From contig JACPWC010000091.1 in assembly GCA_016197225.1 (NCBI GenBank), positions 1 through 34,737 on the forward strand: a stretch of 34,737 nt of DNA, read 5' to 3'. The stretch comes from Chloroflexota bacterium. GTDB lineage: Bacteria; Chloroflexota; Anaerolineae; Anaerolineales; VGOW01. Each line of letters begins with the position of its first letter. Within the stretch, counting starts at the first letter, position 1. Positions 1 through 7,782 of the stretch are shown piece by piece. Under the pieces are notes generated by a model. That model was not told where the DNA came from, did no database searches, and was given only the letters and a program-made list of their open reading frames with translations. The position numbers and the translations under genes are program-made.

Positions 1-630
1 ACTGCCGGACTGTGCGAGGAGACGGCCCGCTACGCCGTTTACCGCTGGTGGATCAGGTCGGCGCGAACGTGGCGCGAGGCGCTGATGTTCGGGGCCGGGC
101 ATGGCGGCATCGAGGCCATTCTCCTCGGCGTGCTGGCCGGCATCGCCTTTGTGCAGTTGGCCGCCTTGCGAGACACCGACTTGACCACTCTGCCGCTCAC
201 TGCCGAACAACTGGCCGCTCTGCAAAAGCAACTTGCCGATTACTGGGCCGCGCCCTGGTATTTTGGTTTGCTGGGCGCAGTCGAACGGGCTTTGGCGTTG
301 TGCCTGCATCTCTCGCTGGCGGTGATGGTTTTGCAGGTGTTCAGGCGCAAGCAGGTTTGGTGGCTTGGAGCGGCGATTCTGTGGCATGCTACCGTGGATG
401 CGGTTGTACTGTATGTGTTTACGCTCTGGGGCGCGTACTGGTCGGAGGCAGTTCTGGCCGGTTTGGCCGCCGTGAGTTTGGGCATCGTGCTTGCCCTGCG
501 GTCGTCGGAGGAGGCTCCTTTGCAGGAGCCGGTTTCCACAGCAGTGACGGTCGCCCCGGCGCCGGTCGTGGTTGCCCGTGCGGAGTCTGATCTCGAAGAG
601 AAGTTGCGCGAGTCTCAGTTCATCAAATAG
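1..630 (+). CDS. YhfC-type intramembrane metalloprotease family protein, 5' partial
   Basis: The frame is open from the first base of the window, so the N-terminus is missing; the ATG at 85 is internal. The visible part reads EETARY early, then FGAGHGGIEAI, then hydrophobic segments, and WHATVDAVVLYVF near residue 130. The GHGGIEA and WH motifs with several membrane spans match the YhfC family (PF10086), thought to be intramembrane metalloproteases with histidine and glutamate ligands. About four membrane segments remain. The cytoplasmic tail ends EEKLRESQFIK, similar to the tail of the membrane protein ending at 3189. It is followed after 9 bases by an ABC ATPase and permease on the same strand, so it is probably co-transcribed with them. 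The family call is recognition of motifs; the substrate is unknown. Confidence 0.75.
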   Translation, partial: TAGLCEETARYAVYRWWIRSARTWREALMFGAGHGGIEAILLGVLAGIAFVQLAALRDTDLTTLPLTAEQLAALQKQLADYWAAPWYFGLLGAVERALALCLHLSLAVMVLQVFRRKQVWWLGAAILWHATVDAVVLYVFTLWGAYWSEAVLAGLAAVSLGIVLALRSSEEAPLQEPVSTAVTVAPAPVVVARAESDLEEKLRESQFIK

Positions 631-639
631 GACATCAAC

Positions 640-1572
640 ATGATTCAAACCGAAGGATTGACCAAGCGTTTTCCGGCCCCCAAAAACGGCCAGCCGATTA
701 CGGCAGTTGAGGGGCTTGACCTGACGGTGCAGGAAGGCGAGGTGTTTGGCTTTCTGGGGCCGAACGGGGCCGGGAAGACGACGACGGTGCGGATGCTCAC
801 CAGCCTGATTGGGCCGACGAGTGGCCGGGCCATTATCAACGGGCTGGAGGTGGGCAAGGACGACGGAGCCATTCGCCAGTGCGTTGGAATCCTGACCGAG
901 ACCCCCGGCATGTACGACCGTTTGAGCGCCGAGAAGAATCTGACAATTTTCGCCAACCTGTACGGGGTGAAGGACGTGGCCGGGCAGACGCAAAAATACC
1001 TGCGGATGCTGGGGCTGTGGGAGCGGCGGCACGACGAGGCCGGGAGTTTCTCCAAAGGGATGCGGCAGAAGCTGGCCATTGCCCGCGCCCTGTTGCACGA
1101 GCCAAAGCTGGTGTTCCTGGACGAGCCGACCAGCGGCCTGGACCCGGAGGCGGCCAAGCTGGTGCGCGACTTTATTGCCGAGTTGAAGGCTGAGGGGCGG
1201 ACGATTTTCATGTGCACCCACAACCTGGACGAGGCTGAGCGGCTGTGCGGGCGGATCGGCATCTTCAAGACGCGGCTGATCACAGTGGACTCGCCGGCCA
1301 ATTTGCGCCAGCGGCTGTTCGGGCGGCGGGTGGTGTTTCATATGAAACGGCTGGAGCCGGGCTGGGTTGAGGCTGTGCGCGGCCTGCCGTTTGTGAAAGA
1401 GGCCCAGGCCGTAGACGCCAGGCTGGTGGTGGGGCTGGACAGCCCTGAAGAGCACAATCCGATCATCATCCGCCAACTTGTTGAGGCCGGGGCCGAGGTG
1501 CAATTTGTGGGCGAGCTTCGACACTCGTTGGAAGACATTTATTTGCAGTTTATCCGCAACGACGAACGCTAA
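640..1572 (+). CDS. ABC-2 type transporter ATP-binding protein
   Basis: This 310-residue ATPase would energise an efflux or export complex at the cytoplasmic membrane with the permease that follows. Walker A is GPNGAGKTT (40-48), the ABC signature is FSKGMRQ (137-143), Walker B is LVFLDEP (157-163) and the H-loop histidine is H194. The last ~80 residues form the C-terminal extension usual in ABC-2 drug and Na+ exporters (CcmA/NatA-like). AGGA lies seven bases before the ATG. It lies between the YhfC-like gene and an ABC-2 permease, which suggests one operon. The exported substrate cannot be read from the sequence. Confidence 0.93.
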   Translation: MIQTEGLTKRFPAPKNGQPITAVEGLDLTVQEGEVFGFLGPNGAGKTTTVRMLTSLIGPTSGRAIINGLEVGKDDGAIRQCVGILTETPGMYDRLSAEKNLTIFANLYGVKDVAGQTQKYLRMLGLWERRHDEAGSFSKGMRQKLAIARALLHEPKLVFLDEPTSGLDPEAAKLVRDFIAELKAEGRTIFMCTHNLDEAERLCGRIGIFKTRLITVDSPANLRQRLFGRRVVFHMKRLEPGWVEAVRGLPFVKEAQAVDARLVVGLDSPEEHNPIIIRQLVEAGAEVQFVGELRHSLEDIYLQFIRNDER

Positions 1573-1574
1573 GG

Positions 1575-1614
1575 TGTGGATAACCTGTCTCAATCTGTGG
1601 ATTGCTGTGGAGAA
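1575..1614 (+). promoter_or_regulatory. Three DnaA-box-like nonamers in tandem
   Basis: The 51-base gap between the ABC ATPase stop and the permease start holds TGTGGATAA (1575-1583, a perfect match to the DnaA box TTATCCACA on the other strand), TGTGGATTG (1596-1604) and TGTGGAGAA (1606-1614), all in the same orientation. dnaN lies 1.7 kb downstream. No AT-rich unwinding region and no dnaA gene are visible, so a replication origin is not supported. The cluster could bind DnaA, or it could be one arm of the short-word repeats found at other gene ends here. Confidence 0.4.
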
Positions 1615-1623
1615 CCCAGTGCT

Positions 1624-2415
1624 ATGAACAAGATTCAAACGATTGTTGACAAAGAGTGGGCCGAGGTGTTCAAGAACCGGATTGTGCTGTTCACCGTCGC
1701 CTTCCTGCCTCTGCTTTTCACTGCCCTGCCGTTGATCATTCTTTACACCACCCGATCCATTTCTGGCGATGCCGGCGGCGACGTGACCGACATCCCGCCT
1801 CAATTCTTTGAAGTGTGCGGGGACATTCCGGCTGGCGACTGCCTGCAAATTTTCCTCATCAACCAGTTCCTGCTGTTGTTCATGATGATGCCGCTCATCA
1901 TCCCGGTTTCAATCGCCGCTTACAGCATCGTCGGCGAGAAGACCACCCGGAGCCTGGAGCCGCTGTTGGCGACGCCGATCAGCACGGTTGAATTGCTGAC
2001 TGGCAAAAGTTTGGCCGCCACGATTCCGGCGGTGCTGGCCACCTGGCTGGGGTTTGGCGTTTTCGTCATTGGCGTGCCGCTGGTTGGCGGCAAGCCCGTT
2101 GTGCTGGCCAGCATTTTCAGCCCGGTGTGGCTGTTGGCGATTTTTGTGGCCGGGCCGCTCATGGCGGTGATGGCCGTCAACTTTGCCATCATCGTCTCCT
2201 CGCGCGTCACCGACCCGCGTGTGGCCGAGCAAACCGCCGCCGTCATCATTGTGCCACTGCTGGGCGTGCTGTTTGGGCAGTTGGCCGGGGTGATCGTCCT
2301 CAACCTTCAATTTATGATGCTCGCCGTCGGGGTGCTGGCTCTGGTTGACATCGGGCTGATTTATCTCGGCGCGCGCCTCTTCCAGCGCGAGACGATTTTG
2401 ACCAAGTGGAAGTGA
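1624..2415 (+). CDS. ABC-2 type transporter permease
   Basis: The protein is 263 residues from the ATG at 1624. A GTG at 1576 would add 16 residues, but they are encoded by DnaA-box-like repeats and do not resemble a family N-terminus; GGAG lies about 10 bases before 1624. The order is MNKIQTIVDKEW (cytoplasmic), a first membrane helix near residues 20-40, a loop with two cysteines near 70-80, then five more hydrophobic segments. TTRSLEPLLATP is the conserved cytoplasmic motif of ABC-2/NatB-like permeases. It should form the membrane channel for the preceding ATPase. The substrate is unknown. Confidence 0.88.
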   Translation: MNKIQTIVDKEWAEVFKNRIVLFTVAFLPLLFTALPLIILYTTRSISGDAGGDVTDIPPQFFEVCGDIPAGDCLQIFLINQFLLLFMMMPLIIPVSIAAYSIVGEKTTRSLEPLLATPISTVELLTGKSLAATIPAVLATWLGFGVFVIGVPLVGGKPVVLASIFSPVWLLAIFVAGPLMAVMAVNFAIIVSSRVTDPRVAEQTAAVIIVPLLGVLFGQLAGVIVLNLQFMMLAVGVLALVDIGLIYLGARLFQRETILTKWK

Positions 2416-2421
2416 GGCCGT

Positions 2422-3189
2422 ATGCTAACTCGAAAAATCTTTGCGGTTCTTCGCGTAGCGGTCCTTTGCGGCCTGGCTCTGCCTGTGTTAGCGCAAGATG
2501 AAGAGTTGCAGTTGGCTGTGCGCCGCAACTTTGGCTACGGCGGCGGCAGTCAGATTCAGGGCAACTTCCGAATGGAGCTTGTGGACTCGCCGCCGCTGAC
2601 TTCGGCGACGTTCAAGATTGACGGGGCGGCCGTGGCGACCGTGACTGAGCCGCCTTTCAGAATTGACTTTGATACTGAAGATTACCCTTTCGGTTGGCAC
2701 AACCTGACCGCTGTCGGGCAAACACCTGACGGGCGAACGTTGAACTCCAACGTCAGGCGCTTCGAGTTCGTCTCTGCCGAAGTTGGTTGGGCCGCCGCGC
2801 GTGCCATCATGATCCCGTTATTCAGCCTGGTAGGCGTGGCGATCTTGTTTGGCGTTGGCATTCAGTTATGGAGTTCGCTGTCTGGCGGAAAGTCGGCGTT
2901 GCCGCTGGGCGCGCCACGCAAGTATGGCTTGCTGGGCGGCGCTATCTGCCCAAAGTGTAGCCGGCCATTCTCGATTCACTGGTGGAGCCTCAACGCCGTC
3001 GGCGGCAAGTTCGATCGCTGTGATCATTGTGGCAAGTGGAGTTTCGTGAGACGGGCGAGTCGTGAGAAGCTGGCCGAAGCCGAAGCGGCGGAATTGGCGA
3101 TGGCCCGGCCCGAAACGCCGGTGGCCGAGATGTCGGCTGAAGAGAAGCTCAGGCGGCAATTGGACGAGTCGCGGTTCGACAACCCCTGA
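2422..3189 (+). CDS. Membrane protein with extracellular Ig-like domain and cytoplasmic zinc ribbon
   Basis: The protein is 255 residues. Residues 1-24 form a signal peptide (hydrophobic core, then PVLA-QDE). Residues ~30-118 look like a small beta-sandwich of the bacterial Ig type (SATFKIDGAAVATVTEPPF). A membrane helix spans ~125-150. A cytoplasmic zinc ribbon follows with C176, C179, C200 and C203. The Ala/Glu-rich tail ends EEKLRRQLDESRF, echoing the tail of the YhfC-like protein at 1-630. It starts six bases after the permease stop, so it probably belongs to the same operon and may be an accessory part of the transporter. I do not recognise a named family; the role is not known. Confidence 0.8.
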   Translation: MLTRKIFAVLRVAVLCGLALPVLAQDEELQLAVRRNFGYGGGSQIQGNFRMELVDSPPLTSATFKIDGAAVATVTEPPFRIDFDTEDYPFGWHNLTAVGQTPDGRTLNSNVRRFEFVSAEVGWAAARAIMIPLFSLVGVAILFGVGIQLWSSLSGGKSALPLGAPRKYGLLGGAICPKCSRPFSIHWWSLNAVGGKFDRCDHCGKWSFVRRASREKLAEAEAAELAMARPETPVAEMSAEEKLRRQLDESRFDNP

Positions 3190-3216
3190 GACGGCTTACA
3201 CGATAACAGGTAAGAC

Positions 3217-3244
3217 AAAGGCGCGCTTGTCGAGGCGCGCTTTT
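3217..3244 (+). terminator. Intrinsic terminator after the ABC operon
   Basis: The stem AAAGGCGCGC pairs with GCGCGCTTTT around an 8-base loop (six G-C pairs, one G-T and three A-T pairs). It ends in a T run and lies 28 bases after the stop at 3189, ahead of the dnaN promoter. Confidence 0.8.
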
Positions 3245-3286
3245 GCTTTGTCGCACAAGATTGGAAACAAACCTCCGGCTCTGTGC

Positions 3287-3315
3287 TTGAATACCCTCTC
3301 ATCTCTTGGTATACT
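3287..3315 (+). promoter_or_regulatory. Sigma-70-type promoter of dnaN
   Basis: The -35 box is TTGAAT (3287-3292), followed by a 17-base spacer and the -10 box TATACT (3310-3315). TGG just before the -10 gives an extended -10. It lies after the terminator at 3217-3244. The predicted start near 3322 leaves a leader of about 20 bases containing GAGGAG (3331-3336), five bases before the dnaN ATG. Confidence 0.75.
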
Positions 3316-3341
3316 GCGCCCACAGCCTGAGAGGAGCCAAT

Positions 3342-4475
3342 ATGAAAGTATCCTGCCTGCAAGAGAATCTCGCCAAAGGATTGAGCATTGTCAGCCGCGC
3401 CGTTGCTTCGCGCAGCACCCTGCCGGTGTTGGGCAACATCCTGCTTGCCACCGACAATTCGCGCCTGCGCCTGTCGGCAACTAATCTGGAGATGGCGATC
3501 ACCTGTTGGATTGGAGCCAAGGTTGAAGAAGACGGCTCCACCACCGTGCCGGCCAAAACCTTCGCCGACATCGTCAGCGCCCTGCCCTCCGGCCAGATGG
3601 AAATGGGCCTCACCGTCCGCACTCAAACGCTCAACGTGCGTGGCGGGGCGTTCAACAACGACGTGAAGTGTATTGACGCCCAGGAGTTCCCCATCATCCC
3701 TCAGGCCGAACTCAAGCACGGCATTCATCTGAATGAGAACGACTTGCGCGATATGATTGAGAAGGTGGTGTATGCCGCCGCCACCGACGACGCCCGCCCG
3801 ATCCTCACCGGGGTGCTCGTCAAAGTGGAAGGGGAAACCGTCACCTTCGCCGCCACCGACGGCTTCCGGCTTGCAGTTCGGACGGCCAATTTGTCCTCCA
3901 AAATTCTGGAGCCAGTGATGGCCATCATCCCGGCTCGCGCTCTGGCCGAACTGGCGCGTGTGGTCGGCGATCAAGAGGAAGCGGCAGTCATGACACTCCC
4001 GCCTGGCCGTGGTCAGGTCATCTTCCACTTGCGTGACGTTGAATTGGTCTCGCAACTCATCGAAGGCGCCTTCCCCGATTATCAGCACATCATCCCGCGC
4101 TCGTATCAAACGCGCAGTGTCATGTCCACCGATTCGTTCCGCAAAGCCTGCAAGGCCGCTGATATTTTTGCCCGCGAGAACGCTCACACCGCCCGGTTCA
4201 AGATCACGCCTGGTGAGGAGATGACGCCGGGGGTGGTGGAGATTGACGCTCAGGCGGCAGAGACGGGTTCCAATGAGACCAGGCTCGATGCTACCATTGA
4301 GGGCAAGCCGCTGGAGATCGCCTTCAACGTCAAATTTATGTCCGATGTCTTAAGCGTGGTAGACACACCCAACGTTGCTCTCGAAACGGCCACCTCTACC
4401 AGCCCCGGTCTTGTTCGCGCAGTCGGGCGCGATGATTTCTTGTACGTCATCATGCCCATGCGGCTTGGCAAGTAG
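3342..4475 (+). CDS. dnaN: DNA polymerase III beta subunit (sliding clamp)
   Basis: This is the replication clamp: a dimer that encircles DNA and tethers the polymerase. The protein is 377 residues, the normal length, with three clamp domains. It begins MKVSCLQENLAKGLSIVSRAV and contains RSTLPVLGNILL and NLEMAI in domain 1. The C-terminus ends DDFLYVIMPMRLGK, matching the usual YVIMPMRL ending. The start at 3342 is set by GAGGAG five bases upstream; the 12 codons upstream of it overlap the promoter. The gene is not next to dnaA, gyrB or recF in this window, unlike the common origin arrangement. The next gene on the same strand begins 114 bases later, after a palindrome. Confidence 0.97.
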   Translation: MKVSCLQENLAKGLSIVSRAVASRSTLPVLGNILLATDNSRLRLSATNLEMAITCWIGAKVEEDGSTTVPAKTFADIVSALPSGQMEMGLTVRTQTLNVRGGAFNNDVKCIDAQEFPIIPQAELKHGIHLNENDLRDMIEKVVYAAATDDARPILTGVLVKVEGETVTFAATDGFRLAVRTANLSSKILEPVMAIIPARALAELARVVGDQEEAAVMTLPPGRGQVIFHLRDVELVSQLIEGAFPDYQHIIPRSYQTRSVMSTDSFRKACKAADIFARENAHTARFKITPGEEMTPGVVEIDAQAAETGSNETRLDATIEGKPLEIAFNVKFMSDVLSVVDTPNVALETATSTSPGLVRAVGRDDFLYVIMPMRLGK

Positions 4476-4478
4476 AGA

Positions 4479-4574
4479 TTAGAACTTGGAGATTGGAAGT
4501 TTGCGCCAGCGGTTGGAAGTCCACGCCAGACCAAGAGCGTTTCCGGCTTCCAACCTCCAGCTTCCAATTTCTAA
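4479..4574. repeat. Imperfect palindrome of TTGGAAG words
   Basis: One arm (4479-4499) reads TTAGAA, CTTGGAG, ATTGGAAG. The other (4547-4574) is its imperfect reverse complement, built from CTTCCAA-type words. It begins four bases after the dnaN stop and fills most of the gap to the next gene. Confidence 0.75.
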
Positions 4575-4589
4575 ATTCTGACTCTATCC

Positions 4590-7037
4590 ATGCCTCCAAC
4601 TCCTCTCACGCCCTCCCAACTTCGCCGCGTCTGCGATCCGGCCTCATTCAATTTTGAAACCACCGCCGACCTGCCGGTCAGTTCCGACATCATCGGCCAG
4701 CCGCGCGGACTCAAAGCCATCGAGTTCGGCATTGGCATTGACAGCCCCGGTTACCATATCTTCGTGCTGGGCGAAGAAGGCACTGGCCGCACTACGGCCA
4801 TTGGCCGCTTCCTGCGCGAGCGCGCCGCCGGCCGCCCCACGCCGCAAGACTGGATGTACGTCAACAACTTCGCCGAGCCGCACAAGCCGCGCGCCCTCAA
4901 CCTGTCTGCCGGGCTGGGCGTTGCCTTGCGCGACGACATGGCGGCGTTGATAGATTATCTTCGCCGCAACCTGCCGCAAGCCTTCGAGCAAGAGTCGTAT
5001 CTCGAAGCCCGCAACCAGGGCCGCCGCAATTTTGAAGCCGACCGCAGCCGCCTCTTCGACGAATTTCAACACAAGGCCGTCGCCGCCGGTTTTGTCCTTT
5101 TGCAAACGCCCGGCGGCTGGATGCTCAATCCGGCGCGCAACGGCCAGCCTCTCACCACCGAAATCTATGAGGCTCTGCCCGAAGCCGAGCGCAAAAATTT
5201 TGAGGCGGTTGGCCGCGAGTTGAACGACGATCTGGAAAATATGCTTCGCGCGATTCGCAATCTCGAACGCGCCGCAAAGGACGCGCAACGCGACCTCAAC
5301 CGGCAAGTGGGCGCGGCAGTGGCCGACGGCCACCTGAATGATCTCAAAGCCAAGTATGCCGCCTCCGAAGAAACGATTCTCTATTTAAACGAAGTGCGGC
5401 AGGACGTGATTGATCACGTCGCCGACTTCTTGCCCGTTGACGACGCCCAACCGGAGTCTGGGGTGAAGCCGCCGCCGCCCGACTTCCGCCAGTACACGGT
5501 GAATCTGGTGGTGGATCACAGCCGGACTCAGGGCGCGCCCGTCGTCGTCGAACTCAACCCCACGTACGGCAAACTCCTGGGCCGCATCGAACAAGAGTCG
5601 CGCTTCGGCGTCCTCACCACCGACTTCACCCTGATCAAAACCGGCGCTCTGCACGCCGCCAACGGCGGCTATCTCGTCCTGCGCGCCCGCGATGTGTTCT
5701 ACGAGCCGCTGGCCTGGGATGCCCTCAAACGCTCTCTGCTCTCCGGCTACGTTCGCACCGAAGACATCCCCGCTCGCGCCGGTTCCACCAAGACCCTCGA
5801 CCCGGAACCGATCCCGCTTGATCTCAAAGTCGTCCTCGTCGGCGTGCCCTGGGTCTACTATCACCTCTTTGACACCGACGAAGACTTCGGCTCCATCTTC
5901 AAAGTCAAAGCCGACTTCTCCAGCCGCATGCCGCGCACGCCGGAAACCGAAGGGCAATACGCCGGCTTCATTGCCGCCCGTTGCGCCGAAGAAAAACTGC
6001 GCCCGTTCGATCGGGGCGCAGTCGCGAAAGTGATCGAGTACGGCGCGCGCGCGGCAGATGATCAGTTCAAGTTGAGCGCGCGTTTTGGCGAAGTGACCGA
6101 TCTCTTGCGCGAAGCCAACCACTGCGCCGCCCGGGCTGGGCGCGAGACCGTTACCGCAACCGACGTGATGGCCGCCCTCGACGAAAAGGTTTACCGTTCC
6201 AACAAAGTCGAAGAAGCGTTACGCAACGACATTCTCGAAGGCTCGGTGTTCATTGATACTGAAGGCTCAGCCATCGGACAGGTGAACGCCCTGAGCGTGA
6301 CTGACTCGGGTGATTACGCCTTTGCCCTCCCCAGCCGACTCACCGCCCGCACCTTTGTCGGTCATGGCGGCATCGGCCAGATTGATCGCGAGACCAACCT
6401 GGCCGGGCCACTGCACAACAAGGGCGTGCTCACACTTTCCAGCTTCTTCAATGCCACCTACGCCGCCCACCGCTCGATCTCCTTTTCGGCCCACATCACC
6501 TTTGAGCAAAACTACGGCCACATCGAAGGTGACAGCGCCTCGTGCGCCGAACTGTATGCCTTGCTCTCCAGCCTGTCAGGTCATCCGGTCAAACAATCGC
6601 TGGCCGTCACCGGGTCGGTGGATCAAAAAGGCCGGGTGGAACCGATCGGGGCGGTGAACGAAAAGATTGAGGGCTTCTTCGCCGTGTGCGTAGCGCGCGG
6701 CCTCACCGGTGATCAGGGGGTGTTGATCCCGGCGGCCAATGTCCGCGAATTGATGTTGAACGAAAAAGTGGTGGCGGCGGTGGAGGCGGGCCGGTTCCAC
6801 GTTTGGCCGGTGGAGACGGTGGACGAAGGAATTGAAATCCTCACCGGCGTCCCCGCCGGAGTCCGAAAAGATGGCCGCTTCCCCGACAACACCCTTCACG
6901 CCGCCGTGCAGAAACGTTTACGCGAGTTGATGAAGGGCCACGACCGCGAGCATGACGAGGATCGGGAGCGTCAGCCACCCAAAAAGGCGGTTAAGAAAAA
7001 GCGCCCGGCCAAGAAACGCCCGACGCGAAAAAAGTAG
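4590..7037 (+). CDS. LonB-like ATP-dependent serine protease (AAA_32/Lon family)
   Basis: The protein is 815 residues and matches the Lon-related family of COG1067: an N-terminal AAA-like module, a long helical insert (~130-290), a second part of the ATPase (~305-530) and a C-terminal Lon protease domain (~550-770). The P-loop is GEEGTGRTT (61-69), with Arg in place of the usual Lys, which I believe occurs in this family. The catalytic Ser is S649 in EGDSAS and the Lys is K692 in VNEKIEGFF. The last ~35 residues are a Lys/Arg-rich tail. It should degrade unfolded or regulatory cytoplasmic proteins. No good ribosome binding site is seen. The TAG stop is part of a palindrome at 7034-7060. Confidence 0.92.
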   Translation: MPPTPLTPSQLRRVCDPASFNFETTADLPVSSDIIGQPRGLKAIEFGIGIDSPGYHIFVLGEEGTGRTTAIGRFLRERAAGRPTPQDWMYVNNFAEPHKPRALNLSAGLGVALRDDMAALIDYLRRNLPQAFEQESYLEARNQGRRNFEADRSRLFDEFQHKAVAAGFVLLQTPGGWMLNPARNGQPLTTEIYEALPEAERKNFEAVGRELNDDLENMLRAIRNLERAAKDAQRDLNRQVGAAVADGHLNDLKAKYAASEETILYLNEVRQDVIDHVADFLPVDDAQPESGVKPPPPDFRQYTVNLVVDHSRTQGAPVVVELNPTYGKLLGRIEQESRFGVLTTDFTLIKTGALHAANGGYLVLRARDVFYEPLAWDALKRSLLSGYVRTEDIPARAGSTKTLDPEPIPLDLKVVLVGVPWVYYHLFDTDEDFGSIFKVKADFSSRMPRTPETEGQYAGFIAARCAEEKLRPFDRGAVAKVIEYGARAADDQFKLSARFGEVTDLLREANHCAARAGRETVTATDVMAALDEKVYRSNKVEEALRNDILEGSVFIDTEGSAIGQVNALSVTDSGDYAFALPSRLTARTFVGHGGIGQIDRETNLAGPLHNKGVLTLSSFFNATYAAHRSISFSAHITFEQNYGHIEGDSASCAELYALLSSLSGHPVKQSLAVTGSVDQKGRVEPIGAVNEKIEGFFAVCVARGLTGDQGVLIPAANVRELMLNEKVVAAVEAGRFHVWPVETVDEGIEILTGVPAGVRKDGRFPDNTLHAAVQKRLRELMKGHDREHDEDRERQPPKKAVKKKRPAKKRPTRKK

Positions 7038-7060
7038 GGGCGCGAGCGCCGCGCCCTTAC
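7034..7060. repeat. GTAGGGGCG-type palindrome between convergent genes
   Basis: Outer GTAGGGGCGCG pairs imperfectly with CGCGCCCTTAC; the strict 7-bp stem is 7038-7044 with 7050-7056. The TAG stop of the Lon-like gene (7035-7037) and the TAA stop of the broken pcm on the other strand (7057-7059) both lie in its ends. On the minus strand a T run follows four bases after the stem, so it could terminate minus-strand transcription. The word family is the same as at 18843-18898. Confidence 0.65.
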
Positions 7061-7556
7061 AAGTGTCTCCACCCCTCTTCTCCCACCAGCGGCACAAATC
7101 GCACCGGGGCCAGCCGCCGGGTGCGCCACGTCTCCCCGGTCCGCTCCCAATACTCAAGTTCCTGATCCTGTTCTGAGCCAATGGGGATGACGATGCGGCC
7201 GACCGGCTTGAGTTGTTCGAGCAACGAAGGCGGCATGAAGGGGGCCGCCGCCGTCACGATAATCGCGTCAAACGGCGCGCGCTCTGCCCTGCCCCCGTCC
7301 CAACTTCCAACACCGCTTCGCCGCCGGCCAGATGCAAGGCTTCCGTCATCAGGCCCACAATGAAAGGCTGAGAGATCGTCTGGTCACAGCCGATGGGCAG
7401 AGGCCGGTCTTCATAAGCATCGGAGCGAAACTCCGGCGGCACAAACTGCTCACGCGGTAGTTCGCCCATTACGGCCAGCACCCGCCGGTCGGTGATGCCA
7501 CGCCAGCGCAATTGCTTGCGCGCCATCTGCGCTCGTTTTGTTGCAAAGTCCATCAA
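7057..7556 (-). pseudogene. pcm: Protein-L-isoaspartate O-methyltransferase, internal deletion and frameshift
   Basis: The family repairs isoaspartyl residues in damaged proteins using SAM. The N-terminal part (7553 down to ~7280) reads normally: MARKQLRWRGITDRRVLAVM, then REQFVP, then the DQTISQPFIVGLMTEAL motif and VLEVGTGAGQ (SAM motif I). The frame then changes, and the second part resumes at PFDAIIVTAAAP and continues LLEQLKPVGRIVIPIG to the C-terminus. About 50 residues between motif I and the FDAI motif, which help bind SAM, are absent, and 497 bases is not a multiple of three. An inactivating deletion is the simplest reading; an assembly collapse is possible. A TACAAT box lies eight bases before the ATG at 7553. 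Confidence 0.8.
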
Positions 7557-7561
7557 GGCTC

Positions 7562-7567
7562 ATTGTA
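7562..7567 (-). promoter_or_regulatory. Possible -10 box of pcm
   Basis: TACAAT on the minus strand lies eight bases upstream of the ATG at 7553, with no ribosome binding site between. This would suit a leaderless transcript. No convincing -35 box is seen. Confidence 0.35.
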
Positions 7568-7617
7568 GCACCTGGCCGTTTGAGAAATAAAGGCTCTTCC
7601 GGGTTTAACGGGAATTT

Positions 7618-7695
7618 TTAACGCAAAGCCGCGAAGTTGCCAGGGCGCAAAGAAAAACCTGTTCATTTCTTGGCGGCTTTGCGCCCTTGCGTTAA
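7618..7695. repeat. Imperfect palindrome of CGCAAAG words
   Basis: The left arm (7618-7652) starts TTAACGCAAAGCCGCGAAG. The right arm (7669-7695) is an imperfect reverse complement ending CTTGCGTTAA. It lies in the gap between pcm and the sulfite-oxidase-like gene. Confidence 0.75.
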
Positions 7696-7729
7696 GTGTT
7701 TTCACATTCAAGCTGGTGGAGCCGAAATA

Positions 7730-7762
7730 AAAAGCGGCGGGTTGTCTCAACCCGCCGCTTTT
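7730..7762 (-). terminator. Intrinsic terminator of the sulfite-oxidase-like gene
   Basis: A perfect 15-bp stem (AAAAGCGGCGGGTTG with its complement) closes a 3-base loop. On the minus strand it is followed by TTTTTATTT. It lies 20 bases after the minus-strand stop at 7783. Confidence 0.88.
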
Positions 7763-7782
7763 ATCAGAAATGACCGAAGCCG

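Noticed and set aside
1576-1623. GTG start for the ABC-2 permease
   Set aside because: The 16 added residues are encoded by the DnaA-box-like words; the ATG at 1624 gives a normal family N-terminus.
3024-4187. Minus-strand ORF (387 residues) opposite dnaN
   Set aside because: dnaN is certain and the opposite frame has no domain pattern.
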